Of a DNA stretch of 44,787 nucleotides, positions 26,023 to 34,431 are shown one piece after another. The notes beneath the pieces are model-generated. The model had not been told where the DNA came from, did not search any database, and was given only the letters and a program-made list of their open reading frames with translations. Every line of letters begins with the position of its first letter. The first letter of the stretch is position 1. Both the position numbers and the translations under genes were made by a program. Source of the stretch: an uncultured Desulfobacterium sp. (GTDB lineage: Bacteria; Desulfobacterota; Desulfobacteria; Desulfobacterales; Desulfobacteraceae); contig CAKZLA010000181.1 in NCBI GenBank assembly GCA_937124525.1, positions 1 to 44,787 of the forward strand, read 5' to 3'.

Positions 26023-26934
26023 TTACTGCTCCTGCTCCGCCTGCGCCTGGATGGTAATGAGATCATGAATGGCCTGGTAGTCGTCATTGTGGACCTCCAC
26101 AATTCCAGATAACTGCATTTTATTAAGCATTTGATCTATCTGAGGTGGAGATGACAGCAGGATTTTTTTTATCTGATTTCGCACCATTTCATTTACCCCG
26201 GCACTGAAAACAAGGGGGTCCCGATGAATGGGCTGGGATTTCCATAGAATTGCAATCTGCCCAGGGAGAACGGTTCCTTTCTGAACCGCCTCATCCACCC
26301 GGGCAGAGGAAACAAATGCCGCATCGACATTCCCGTTTACAACTGCTCTGATGGAACGGTCATGGGAGCCCGTAAAAATAGACGTTCCAAAAAATGTTTC
26401 CAGGGGGCACCCCAAGTTTTTGGAAAAAGCCAGCTTCGGTATTAGAAAGCCCGACGTGCTTGCCGGATCTGTGTAAGCGATTTTTTTTCCACTCAGATCC
26501 TCAAACGAATGAAATGCTCGTTTTTTTAATGTAAAAAGAACTGCATAGTAATAGCTGCCCTGGGGCGTAATAAATCCCTTTTTTCTGGCAAAGGAGGCAA
26601 ATGCGTCAACCCTTTTATCACGTGCCCTGGCCCTGGCGTAGGATGCCGGTCCCAGAATGGCAAAATCTATGGTTTGGGAAAGAATGCCCTCAATAACAGC
26701 CTGATAGGATTGAGGACGGATGGTTTTGATGGGGCGGTTGAGTTTCTCCTCTAATAATTGCAGCAGCGGTTGAAGATTTGACAGCTGTTGATCCACGTTT
26801 TTTTTGGGGATCAGGGAGAAATAGAGAGCTGTTTTTTTGGTGTTTTTTGAGGAAGAGGTCTCGGAAGCAGACGTCGAGACCTGGATGATAATCAAAAAAA
26901 GGGCAAAGGCAAGTGCGGCAGTATTTTTTTTCAT
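26023..26934 (-). CDS. PhnD-like periplasmic binding protein
   Basis: Periplasmic protein of 303 residues with a Sec signal (KKNTAALAFALFLIIIQVSTSAS). It belongs to the phosphate/phosphite/phosphonate-binding PhnD superfamily: LYFSLIPKKNVDQQLSNLQPL, DFAILGPASYARARA, DLSGKKIAYTDPASTSGFLIPK, and GSHDRSIRAVVNGNVDAAFVSS are the typical pocket segments. No permease or ATPase is nearby. The start overlaps the stop of the GGDEF-EAL gene by four bases (ATGA). It therefore probably acts as a ligand-sensing partner of that membrane sensor and not as a transport component. The ligand is unknown. Confidence 0.85.
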   Translation of the reverse strand: MKKNTAALAFALFLIIIQVSTSASETSSSKNTKKTALYFSLIPKKNVDQQLSNLQPLLQLLEEKLNRPIKTIRPQSYQAVIEGILSQTIDFAILGPASYARARARDKRVDAFASFARKKGFITPQGSYYYAVLFTLKKRAFHSFEDLSGKKIAYTDPASTSGFLIPKLAFSKNLGCPLETFFGTSIFTGSHDRSIRAVVNGNVDAAFVSSARVDEAVQKGTVLPGQIAILWKSQPIHRDPLVFSAGVNEMVRNQIKKILLSSPPQIDQMLNKMQLSGIVEVHNDDYQAIHDLITIQAQAEQEQ

Positions 26935-29300
26935 GGGGATGGACTCCTCAAAGGAGAAATGATGAATTTGCGAATTTCCTTTTCAGGAACCGGACGACTG
27001 AAGTAATAGCCTTGTGCCTGGTCACAACCGGCAACTTTAAGGTTAACCAATTGATCATGGCTCTCAATGCCTTCTGCAACAACGGTGAGGTTGAGCTTCT
27101 GTGCAAGGACAATGGTTGATGAAACAATGGCGTTATCATCGTGATTGTTCCGAATGTCCATGATAAAGCTGCGATCTATCTTGATGACACTGATGGGGAG
27201 TGACTTGATGTAATTGAGGCTTGAGAAACCATTACCATAGTCGTCCAGTGAAATAGTGATGCCATTTGAAAAAAGTGTTTTTAGGTTTTCAATGACCACC
27301 ACTTTATCCTCAATAAAGGCATTTTCTGTAATTTCAACCTCAATATGTTCCGCAGACAAGTGATATTTTTTGAGTGTTTTTAAAAACCGTTGGGAATAAT
27401 CTTTGTCTTTGAGTTCTTTGGGGGAAACATTCACCGCAAGGGGCACGACCTTTAAACCGCCAGCATGCCATTGGGACATCTGCTGGCAGGCTGCCTCCAG
27501 AACCCAGTTACCCAGCTCCACAATCAAACCTGTTTTTTCCGCCGTCTCAATAAAATCGTCGGGATAGATCAGTTGATAATCGGGATGCTGCCATCGGACC
27601 AGCGCTTCCAGGCCCACAACACGGTAATCTTTAAGCCTGATTTTAGGTTGATAGTAAAGAACGAATTCATCATGGGTAATGGCTGACGGCATTCGCTGTT
27701 CAAGCTCAAATTCATGAACGGAAATCGTATTCAGGCTGGAATCAAAAAAGGTGTAACGTCCACGGCCTGATTGTTTTGATTTGTACATGGCGGCATCTGC
27801 GTTAACAAGAAGGGAATCAATATCTTCACCGTCACGGGGATAAACGGCAACCCCAATACTTGGGCTGGTATGAATCACATGACCCTCAAGATTTTCACAG
27901 GGTTCTGAAATGGCAGTGATAATTTTTTGGACAATGGGTGAAATGTCCTTATCACTGGCTATTTCGGTTAACATGACAACAAATTCATCGCCGCCGAATC
28001 GGGAAACAATATCTGAATTTCGTGTGCAAGCGATCAGGCGATGGGCCACGGTTTGGAGCAGCAGATCTCCAATGCGATGCCCAAGGGTATCGTTGATGGT
28101 TTTGAAACGATCAAGATCAATGAATAATATGGCATAACTTAGTCTGTTACGCCGGGCCAGAAAAAGATTTTTTTTGGCAATGGACACAAATAAACGCCTG
28201 TTGTAAAGTGATGTCAATGGGTCAAAAGATGCTGCATTGACGGCCTTTTCACGTTCTTTTTTTAACTTTGCAATCAGTTCATTGTTCTCCTGGTTGGCGG
28301 CGGCCAGGGCAGCCAGATAGTGGTGTTTACGGTTTATCATCCTGAATATCTGATAAAAACCACAAAGACAGAAGACAGAGAGCATGGAAAGAATCCGTAG
28401 CTGTGCTTTTTTGTGCTGGTTAAAATCTGAAAGAATTTCACCAAGTTCTTCACTGACAGCGACGGTAAAGGGGTAGTCCTGGACATGCCGGTATGTCAAA
28501 TGATGTTTTTTCAGGTCCTTATATGTGACAATTCCTGTGCCTGAAACATTTTTTAGGGAAATGGTCAACGGATCTGGGGACAATGCACCAGCTATGACCA
28601 GTCCACCACTTTCAAAACATGCAAGTTGGCTGCCCTGATCATTTAAAATGCTAATTCGTCCACTTCTGCCAATGCTGATACCCTGGAACAGGGTGAGAAA
28701 ATATCCCAGATCCAGCTCAAGGAGCATGGCTCCGTAAATCCCATTGTTTTTTGTCAGTGGAAATAAAATGGGAATCTGCCAAGTGGAGTCCGGGGAAGCG
28801 GTGGTGGGCTCAACCACCTGTGGGGTATGGTTTTGAACCATCTCATGAATATCGTGAGCAATGCTTTCCTGGCTCAGTTGTCCGTTGTAACTGGGTGAAG
28901 ACTTGTACAATATGTTCCCGGAGGAATCATACAGAACAATCCGGTTAAACCCCCGCTTCCCGTAAAGAAAACTGGGGATTTCGTTGGAGGAGATTGTTTT
29001 ATTTCCGGAAAATAGCTCCAGGGCAAACACCTCAATGGTGTGATTCTGCTCCAGAATCTGAAATAGATTTTCTGCCAGGATACTGGTCAGGTTCCGCTGT
29101 TCCTGCTTTAACCCATTCAAAAGAGATATTTTGCTTTTGTTCATGTGGTTCAGGCTCAGCATCCATGCCAGCAAAATGACAATAAAACAGAACATAACCA
29201 GTCCCGTTTGTAAAATGCGCAGGTTGCTGTTCTTCAGCTCTTTGGTAATGAGGTGCGGGATCATTGACGTCTGTTTTATATTTTTATCAGGTGTGTTCAT
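26931..29300 (-). CDS. Membrane CACHE-GGDEF-EAL cyclic-di-GMP enzyme
   Basis: Bifunctional-type c-di-GMP protein of 789 residues. Membrane spans at about 33-50 and 302-320 enclose a periplasmic CACHE-like sensor of ~250 residues. A short coiled coil (about 325-352) leads to a GGDEF domain (about 355-520) with intact GGDEF at 436-440 and the inhibitory-site RNSD at 427-430, exactly five residues upstream. The EAL domain (about 535-780) keeps EAL at 565-567, DDYGNGFSSL, KIDRSF and VVAEGIES, so the phosphodiesterase site also looks complete. It is translationally coupled to the PhnD-like binding protein, which probably docks on the CACHE domain and tunes c-di-GMP. Confidence 0.92.
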   Translation of the reverse strand: MNTPDKNIKQTSMIPHLITKELKNSNLRILQTGLVMFCFIVILLAWMLSLNHMNKSKISLLNGLKQEQRNLTSILAENLFQILEQNHTIEVFALELFSGNKTISSNEIPSFLYGKRGFNRIVLYDSSGNILYKSSPSYNGQLSQESIAHDIHEMVQNHTPQVVEPTTASPDSTWQIPILFPLTKNNGIYGAMLLELDLGYFLTLFQGISIGRSGRISILNDQGSQLACFESGGLVIAGALSPDPLTISLKNVSGTGIVTYKDLKKHHLTYRHVQDYPFTVAVSEELGEILSDFNQHKKAQLRILSMLSVFCLCGFYQIFRMINRKHHYLAALAAANQENNELIAKLKKEREKAVNAASFDPLTSLYNRRLFVSIAKKNLFLARRNRLSYAILFIDLDRFKTINDTLGHRIGDLLLQTVAHRLIACTRNSDIVSRFGGDEFVVMLTEIASDKDISPIVQKIITAISEPCENLEGHVIHTSPSIGVAVYPRDGEDIDSLLVNADAAMYKSKQSGRGRYTFFDSSLNTISVHEFELEQRMPSAITHDEFVLYYQPKIRLKDYRVVGLEALVRWQHPDYQLIYPDDFIETAEKTGLIVELGNWVLEAACQQMSQWHAGGLKVVPLAVNVSPKELKDKDYSQRFLKTLKKYHLSAEHIEVEITENAFIEDKVVVIENLKTLFSNGITISLDDYGNGFSSLNYIKSLPISVIKIDRSFIMDIRNNHDDNAIVSSTIVLAQKLNLTVVAEGIESHDQLVNLKVAGCDQAQGYYFSRPVPEKEIRKFIISPLRSPSP

Positions 29301-29906
29301 ACATCATAATTTTAATGATTTATGGTGTCTATCTCATTTTGTAAAAGAATAAAAACAATGAATTCATGTACAAAAATACCCTCGATTGCCATTTTTTCGG
29401 AGCTACTGCCCACCGTGGAGGGCGGCAATATGCCATTTCTGTTATTTGTTCTGTTGCTACACCGAAATTGGCACTATAGAAAAAGTTATATAAAATCACA
29501 ACACATTTAAATTCAATTATCTATTTATAACAATGACTAACGAATTTCTAACAATTCAAATTTCCCCACTGGGATGGAGTTGTCCAAAGTTGGCTATAAA
29601 TTTGATGATGATGGAAAAAATATCTGATTATTTATTTTACCGTGTTCCGCGAAGACTTTGTTGAATTAAAGGGGGGTGGTTTCGGCAATTGATGAAATAT
29701 AAAGGGGGCTTGATCACAATGGCCCATTTTCGCAGACTCCAGTTGAGCCTCAAGGATGAAAAAGGCATGATGAAGCGGGTGAAAGCTGTTGAAAGTCTGA
29801 AACCCGTCAAGCAGGAGATGGAAACCGCCCTGGGGGAGACAGCAGGCATGAGGCCGGAACGATAAACGCTGTCCGGCCTTGTGGCGAGAAGAAGGTGGAA
29901 GCTGGT
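29301..29906. other. Intergenic region, mostly non-coding
   Basis: This 606-base AT-rich stretch lies between the upstream end of the GGDEF-EAL gene and the end of the metallophosphoesterase gene. It holds the promoter of the former, one small open frame (29692-29865) and an 8-bp inverted repeat (AGGCCGGA at 29851, TCCGGCCT at 29872) that may act as a terminator. Nothing else is recognisable. Confidence 0.4.
29692..29865 (+). CDS. Small hypothetical open frame, 48-57 residues
   Basis: A plus-strand frame starting at 29692 or, more likely, at 29719 (AAAGGGGG upstream) encodes a charged helical peptide: MAHFRRLQLSLKDEKGMMKR and so on, ending GMRPER. I recognise no family. The higher GC content than its surroundings and the codon use suggest a coding fragment. 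It may be the end of a gene whose 5' part is lost, with FREDFVELK in a neighbouring frame just upstream. Confidence 0.3.
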   Translation: MKYKGGLITMAHFRRLQLSLKDEKGMMKRVKAVESLKPVKQEMETALGETAGMRPER

Positions 29907-30890
29907 TCAGATTGTTCGAACCATATCATAGGAGGGCTGACGACCATAACCGCGAAGTTTGATACGGTATTTTGTCCCGCCCTCGGGAAAGATTTCCAGT
30001 ACAGCAAACTGGTTGTCGAGATCAGTATCAAAACCCTCTTTTCTGCTGGTGTCTTGCCAGGGGCGTTGATCACTTACCCCAACATTGCCGTTCATGACAA
30101 TATAGTGGATTCCCTTAATGTTTGCGTAACCTCCAGCGTGGTCGTGTCCGGAGAGAACGGCGAGTACTTTTCCTGAGTCTTCCAAAATTTTACGCACGGC
30201 CGAGGCGTTTTTGATGTTATGATCCTGTTCGTCCACACGGTCCAGAGTCTGATGGGTAAAGACCACGGTGGGCATGGACGCGGCGGCAAGATCCTTTTTA
30301 AGCCACTCCAGTTCCTGTGGCGGAACAAAGGTGTCCTTCCAGGTCCAGAAGGTGTCTTTGGGGGTATTCATATCGTAAGGTCGGTGGGGTTTTTCTGGGG
30401 TGTAATCGGCGTCGAGGACGACAAAATGGATTCCACTGTTGTCCCAGGAGTACCATGTCTGGCCTTTGGGAACTCCGGTGTTGTCGATGGACTTGAGGAC
30501 AAATTCACGGGTAAGATTATCAAATTCGTGATTACCAAGGACATGGTAATGTGGTCCGATGGAGGTGAAGAGCTTTTCCATTTCTCCAAGATTCTTCGCT
30601 GGATCAGTCCCTTTTGCGAGGGTATCGACAAAATCTCCCATTTCCAGGACAAAGGCGGGTTTCTCATGCTTCATGGTGGTGGCAAAGATTTCCATCTTCG
30701 CCTGTGAAGCGGAGTATTTCCGGGTGGGGGTGTCGGCTTTAGTGGTGTGGTGCATGTCGGTTATGATACCGGCCTTTAGCATCGGTTTTTTTCCAGAGGC
30801 TTTGCCTAATTTGGGCAAGGCGAGACCGGTAGCTATGGCCACGCCAGCCGCGGCGGTGGTACCAAAAAATTTACGGCGGTTCAGATTCAT
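29907..30890 (-). CDS. Tat-exported metallophosphoesterase
   Basis: Calcineurin-like phosphoesterase of 327 residues. The start at 30890 is chosen over 30935 because GGAG lies just upstream and the Tat signal NRRKFFGTTAAAGVAIATG begins at once. Metal-binding motifs are AGIITDMHH (the usual DxH), GDFVD, GNHEFD, a histidine in VFTHQ and SGHDHAGGY. All five motif regions are present. Exported enzymes of this family act on phosphodiesters or phosphomonoesters outside the inner membrane; YIVMNGNVG...F.VLEIFPEGGTKYRI is typical of the C-terminus. It is isolated but fits the phosphorus theme of the window. The substrate is unknown. Confidence 0.88.
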   Translation of the reverse strand: MNLNRRKFFGTTAAAGVAIATGLALPKLGKASGKKPMLKAGIITDMHHTTKADTPTRKYSASQAKMEIFATTMKHEKPAFVLEMGDFVDTLAKGTDPAKNLGEMEKLFTSIGPHYHVLGNHEFDNLTREFVLKSIDNTGVPKGQTWYSWDNSGIHFVVLDADYTPEKPHRPYDMNTPKDTFWTWKDTFVPPQELEWLKKDLAAASMPTVVFTHQTLDRVDEQDHNIKNASAVRKILEDSGKVLAVLSGHDHAGGYANIKGIHYIVMNGNVGVSDQRPWQDTSRKEGFDTDLDNQFAVLEIFPEGGTKYRIKLRGYGRQPSYDMVRTI

Positions 30891-31296
30891 TGTGATCTCC
30901 TTGGTATTAGTGAAAAGGGCCTGTAGGGTGGTCATCCCGTCCAGGCTGTTTCAGTTTTCCTGAGATAGCCTGTTTTCAACTTAAGAGGATAGTTTGAAAA
31001 TGTTAATTTATAATTAGAAAGTCGATATGATTCAATTAAAACTTACAGTCAGGGTCGGATAAAAATAGGTCAGCCATATTATGGAGGAAACCAAGAATAC
31101 GAAAAAAAAGAAAAATCTCCGACCCTTTTCTCAGAAAACTGAAAAAAAGTGCCAATAACACAAGCCTGACCACACCCCCATAAGTACCAGGGCAGATGTT
31201 CTTCAAGATAAAATAAATAGATGAGTCTGTTGATTTAAGCGCGATATTATATCAATCAAAAAAAAGCAGCATTTCGCTCAGCGGAGGGGTTGTTTC

Positions 31297-32185
31297 AGGC
31301 GAGTTGTTCGGCCACGAGAAAGGGCGCCTTCACCAATGCGGTGCAGACGCGAAGGGGGCGGTTCTAACTGGCCAGGACAGTATCCCAGTTTTTTGATGAA
31401 ATCAACTCCTTATCCCGGGATGTCCAGGCGAACCTGCTGCGCGTACTGGAGGGAAAAAACTTTGAACGGGTTGGTTGGATAAACAATCATTTGCTCTGAT
31501 TTTCGCCTTATTGCAGCATCCAATCAACCCCTTGATAATCTGATCAAAAATGGTGATTTTCGTTCCGACCTCTACTACCGCTTGAATGTCTATCCCATCG
31601 AGGTGCCCTTTCCGTGAACATAAGACGGACATTCCTCTTTTAATCAATCATTTTGTGGGCTTGGTTATAAGTTGAGCCACTATACGGACACCGAATATAT
31701 GCCATGCTCAATTCTCTGTAATTACTGACTTTATTTTTAGACATAAAAAAATCGGTTCAAAGTGGCCCAGCTTATGACCAACCCCCATTTTGTAAATCAA
31801 ATGAGCAAAAAGATTGGCAAACAAATCAAGAAAATTACCGGGAATGCTATGGAGTGTTTAATCGAATACCCTTGGCCTGGCAATGTACGCCAGTTGAAGC
31901 ATATCATTGAACGGGCATTGCTCTCCTGCAAAGGTGACCGGCTTAAACTATCGGATTTAAATCTAAGCAAAACCGTGCTGGAACCATCACAGACGGACGA
32001 TAACATCATGCCTCTCAAGGAGATGGAACGGCATCATATCACCAAAGCTCTTGAACGCTGCGACTGGAAAGTCAGTGGAAAAAAACAGGGCGGCCAGACT
32101 TTTGGAGGTGAACTCAAATACCCTTATTACAAAAACAAACCGCCTTGGTATTAAAAAAAATATTACCGCATATAAAAATATGAGG
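31297..32185 (+). pseudogene. Decayed sigma-54-dependent (NtrC-type) transcriptional activator
   Basis: Plus-strand pieces of an AAA+ sigma-54 activator lie in order but in changing frames: GELFGHE, then KGAFTNAV...RGRF and a stop, then FFDEINSLSRDVQANLLRVL...FERVG (Walker B region), then RLIAASNQPLDNLIKNGDFR and SDLYYRLNVYPIEVPF. After that come R.HKTDIPLLINHF, then (beyond a mobile-element insertion) VNQMSKKIG...WPGNVRQLKHIIERALL and the Fis-type HTH WKVSG. A seven-A run near 32080 causes a frameshift; dropping one A restores GKNRAARLLEVNSNTLI.KTNRLGI. The Walker A region and all N-terminal sensor domains are missing. It is clearly non-functional. Confidence 0.85.
31657..31785. mobile_element. 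129-bp MITE inserted in the sigma-54 activator
   Basis: The 27-bp ends are imperfect inverted repeats with 22 matches: GGGCTTGGTTATAAGTTGAG at the left (31657 on) and, reverse-complemented, GGGGTTGGTCATAAGCTGGG at the right (31785 back). CATTTTGT occurs immediately on both sides (31649-31656 and 31786-31793), an 8-bp target duplication. Removing the element and one duplication copy restores the host reading frame LLINHF-VNQMS without a gap. The GG ends and 8-bp duplication would suit an ISL3- or IS256-type parent, but the family is not certain. It has no coding capacity. Confidence 0.9.
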
Positions 32186-32312
32186 TAAAAGGCAGACAAC
32201 AAACGTGGCAATCGAGTTCAATGCTCAATGCGTGATTAAAAATAAATAGTTACTATTATTGGATTTAAAAAATTTAAAGTGATAGAACGACGAATCCGAC
32301 AGAAAATCGACG

Positions 32313-33224
32313 TCAAAGACCAGGTAAATTTCTGTCCAGATACCTGTAAATATTTTGAATCCGTATCCAGAATTCACGACTGTAAAGTCCGCAGCTGGAA
32401 CATAAAATCAGCCGTTTCTGCCCAGTCAAAATGGCCACTGTGCGCACCAGAACGTCCAATTCTTCAGGTGAGGGAGAATCCGTTCCCAGAAGGGGGCCGT
32501 CAATTCCAGCCATGAATATACCCCCCAGTTCCTTGTTTAACAATTGAATATCATTATTGCACAATTGAATGGCTGCCAATCCGTCAAGGTTCCACGACTT
32601 GATCAGCGGAACTAGCCGGGTCAGGTTGCCGCAGGAATGAAGAAAGGCCAAAATGCCGGCCCTGTGGATTCGTGAAACCGCCTGGACATAAAAAGGGGTG
32701 CACACCGTATCCAGATCCAGCGGATTGATCAACGGTGCAGCCTCCCCGGAAAGGTCATCTGCCATGATAACAGCATGGACCCCTTTCTCCAGGCATCGGT
32801 CAATGAGTTCAAGGACAATATTCTGCTCTTTCACATAGGCCCTCGCTGTTTCTTCTTTTTTTCGAATCCAGTTGACCAACAAGTCCATTATCCCCCTTTG
32901 ATTAACCATTCTCTGGAAGGGGCCATCCACCACAACTGCCAGAAACCCGGTACGGTTTGCCAAAGAGGGGATGAGCACGTCATATCCAAAATAGCGGTAC
33001 CCCATACCCGGATTCTGCCCGGGATTTTCCGATACGGGCAGACAAACCATCTCCTGGCCCAACCGCCTGGCCAGCCGAAAATGGTTATCAAGGGTGTCTT
33101 CCATACCTGCATGATCCAAAAACTGCGTTCCTATCCAGATTTCTCCTTTGGCAAGAACTTGATCCTGGTTTGTCGTGAGACTTTCTATCCGGGTTACCGC
33201 ACTTTGTGTGAGTGTTGGTTTCAT
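32313..33224 (-). CDS. UroD-family (MtaA/CmuA-like) methyltransferase
   Basis: TIM-barrel protein of 303 residues in the uroporphyrinogen-decarboxylase superfamily, the corrinoid-methyltransferase branch. Features are a central MADDLSGEAAPLINP (D and surroundings as in UroD-like methyltransferases), the zinc-ligand-like motif ILAFLHSCGNLTRLV near residue 195, and LDGLAAIQ followed by a later CSSCG segment. Members transfer methyl groups between methylated substrates, corrinoid proteins and thiols such as coenzyme M. It is shorter than the second UroD protein at 41.6 kb (444 residues). GAAGGG precedes the ATG. It may act on the corrinoid protein encoded at 43.0 kb; nothing adjacent fixes its role. 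Confidence 0.78.
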   Translation of the reverse strand: MKPTLTQSAVTRIESLTTNQDQVLAKGEIWIGTQFLDHAGMEDTLDNHFRLARRLGQEMVCLPVSENPGQNPGMGYRYFGYDVLIPSLANRTGFLAVVVDGPFQRMVNQRGIMDLLVNWIRKKEETARAYVKEQNIVLELIDRCLEKGVHAVIMADDLSGEAAPLINPLDLDTVCTPFYVQAVSRIHRAGILAFLHSCGNLTRLVPLIKSWNLDGLAAIQLCNNDIQLLNKELGGIFMAGIDGPLLGTDSPSPEELDVLVRTVAILTGQKRLILCSSCGLYSREFWIRIQNIYRYLDRNLPGL

Positions 33225-33261
33225 CGTTGCCCTTCAAAATTATAATTGCTTTTAATTAAAC

Positions 33262-33482
33262 CTCAGGCTCTGCCTGAGCGACCCGAAAAGATTTACAATT
33301 CCGGCGAGATTAAAAAATGATAAAGGTTTTTCCTCGGGACGGCTCCGAAGGAAGTGAGGAAGACCAATGAGAGATTGGCAAACATTATCACACGTCAAAT
33401 GGGATTGCAAATACCAATCACAAGGCCCCCTTCGAGGGGGCTTCATCATACTACCCGCTATGCGGGCATAGTAGGTGATTGG
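33262..33482. other. Cluster of inverted repeats, possible structured RNA or mobile-element end
   Basis: Five perfect inverted repeats occur in 221 bases. CTCAGGC/GCCTGAG is at 33262/33272 and CCAAT/ATTGG at 33364/33374. An outer stem CCAATCAC/GTGATTGG (33414 and 33475) encloses GCCCCC-TTCGA-GGGGGC (33425-33441) and CCCGC-TAT-GCGGG (33454-33466). The last three form a three-way junction. They lie upstream of the minus-strand UroD gene, so they may be its leader, a terminator for the opposite strand, or a REP-like element. Confidence 0.5.
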
Positions 33483-33529
33483 CGTTTTCAGGTTTTTTCC
33501 ATGGCAGTATTGCTGGTTAATCTTTTGTT

Positions 33530-33715
33530 TTAGACTTTTTCTCGTTCGATGGCTTTTTTATGCGAAGCCTGCCAATAGCCAACAGCATGTTTAATTATTC
33601 GATACTCTTTTTCCGGGATGAGAATCTGTTGCGCTTTATCAGCAATAAGCCCATTTGATGGCCTATTAATGCCAATAGTAATGGCCAGTTATATTTTATA
33701 CTGAGAAGCATTCAT
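33530..33715 (-). pseudogene. Possible IS66 transposase N-terminal remnant
   Basis: The minus-strand reading, with one stop near the start and a frameshift at the end, gives IIKHAVGYWQASHKKAIERE followed in the next frame by LKQKINQ. This resembles the coiled region of IS66 transposases (YWxxxHxxAxxREaxLKxEI). Only about 60 residues survive. The assignment is by eye, but it fits the IS66-type termini found at 22.4 and 44.7 kb. Confidence 0.3.
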
Positions 33716-34002
33716 CCCTCTTTTTTTATCAGAAAATTTGAGTTGTGTTCCGAACTTTTTTCTGATTATTCAAAAGAATCGGAATATTTAATTTAGGTCA
33801 GACACTATCTATGATGATGCCCGATAACAGCGACTTGTCAGATAACTTTACAAATTGTAAAACAGATTGTAAGAGTTCATGCGATGTTCCGCTACAAGAA
33901 CATTTATTCCCAGGCTATCAAGGGGCACAAAATATCTCGCCACAATTTAATAATATTAAGAAAACAGTGAGTTATCTTCCATAAAACTTAAAGGCATGAC
34001 CC

Positions 34003-34018
34003 TGGCATGCAAATTGAA
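34003..34018 (+). promoter_or_regulatory. Candidate sigma-54 (-24/-12) promoter
   Basis: TGGCATGCAAATTGAA matches the TGGCAYR-N4-TTGCW consensus except that the -12 GC is GA. It lies about 100 bases before the small open frame at 34118 and 430 before the SDR gene. The mismatch falls in the most conserved pair, so this is a weak call; the decayed sigma-54 activator 1.8 kb upstream makes it worth recording. Confidence 0.25.
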
Positions 34019-34117
34019 TAGTTATTGGGACAAGGTAATTGGGACAGCAAAATAGAAGTCAAATGGATTCTGCCGCTGAAAAAAATGCTAACTTCATTAA
34101 AAGTCAGGAGAAATATC

Positions 34118-34213
34118 ATGGAAAGCATAGCTCGACTATCACGTCTTATAAGCCTTGCAATAGCAATTGTATGCGTGGCATCCATGACAATGCTGAGAAT
34201 TTACCGTTCTTGA
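34118..34213 (+). CDS. 31-residue hydrophobic peptide, perhaps a truncated signal sequence
   Basis: An ATG at 34118 with AGGAG at 34106-34110 opens a 31-codon frame, MESIARLSRLISLAIAIVCV ASMTMLRIYRS without the gap. It is a basic N-terminus followed by a single membrane span, like a Sec signal or lipoprotein leader that loses its continuation after SMTML. It could be the remnant of a binding or surface protein disrupted when the GC-rich unit arrived, or a small membrane peptide. Confidence 0.3.
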   Translation: MESIARLSRLISLAIAIVCVASMTMLRIYRS

Positions 34214-34431
34214 AGAAGATGACATGGAACAATTTCACACATAATAATGACGCTACCTCCGTTTCAGAGTACACTCCTGAACCATACAGGCGCCATTCTG
34301 ATTCGTCACCAACGCTATACTTGTCGATAAAAAGCGGCCCCCAACGAGCCTATTATTTGCTGTTGATTCAAGTGATGGCGGAGTCTGACTAAAAATATCA
34401 TCATCGGTGAAAACTAAAGGAGAATTTGATC

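Larger units (their letters stand above)
33225..34117. other. Gene-poor zone with hairpins and transposase debris
   Basis: No intact gene is seen here. The first 260 bases hold a series of nested hairpins, followed by a decayed IS66-like fragment (33530-33715). A 57-codon plus-strand frame at 33811-33984 has no ribosome binding site and no familiar sequence. A candidate sigma-54 promoter sits at 34003-34018. The zone marks the left border of the GC-rich unit. Confidence 0.5.

Noticed and set aside
34039..34392. 117-codon plus-strand frame
   Set aside because: It overlaps the better-supported start at 34118, lacks a ribosome binding site and has an unstructured, low-similarity composition.
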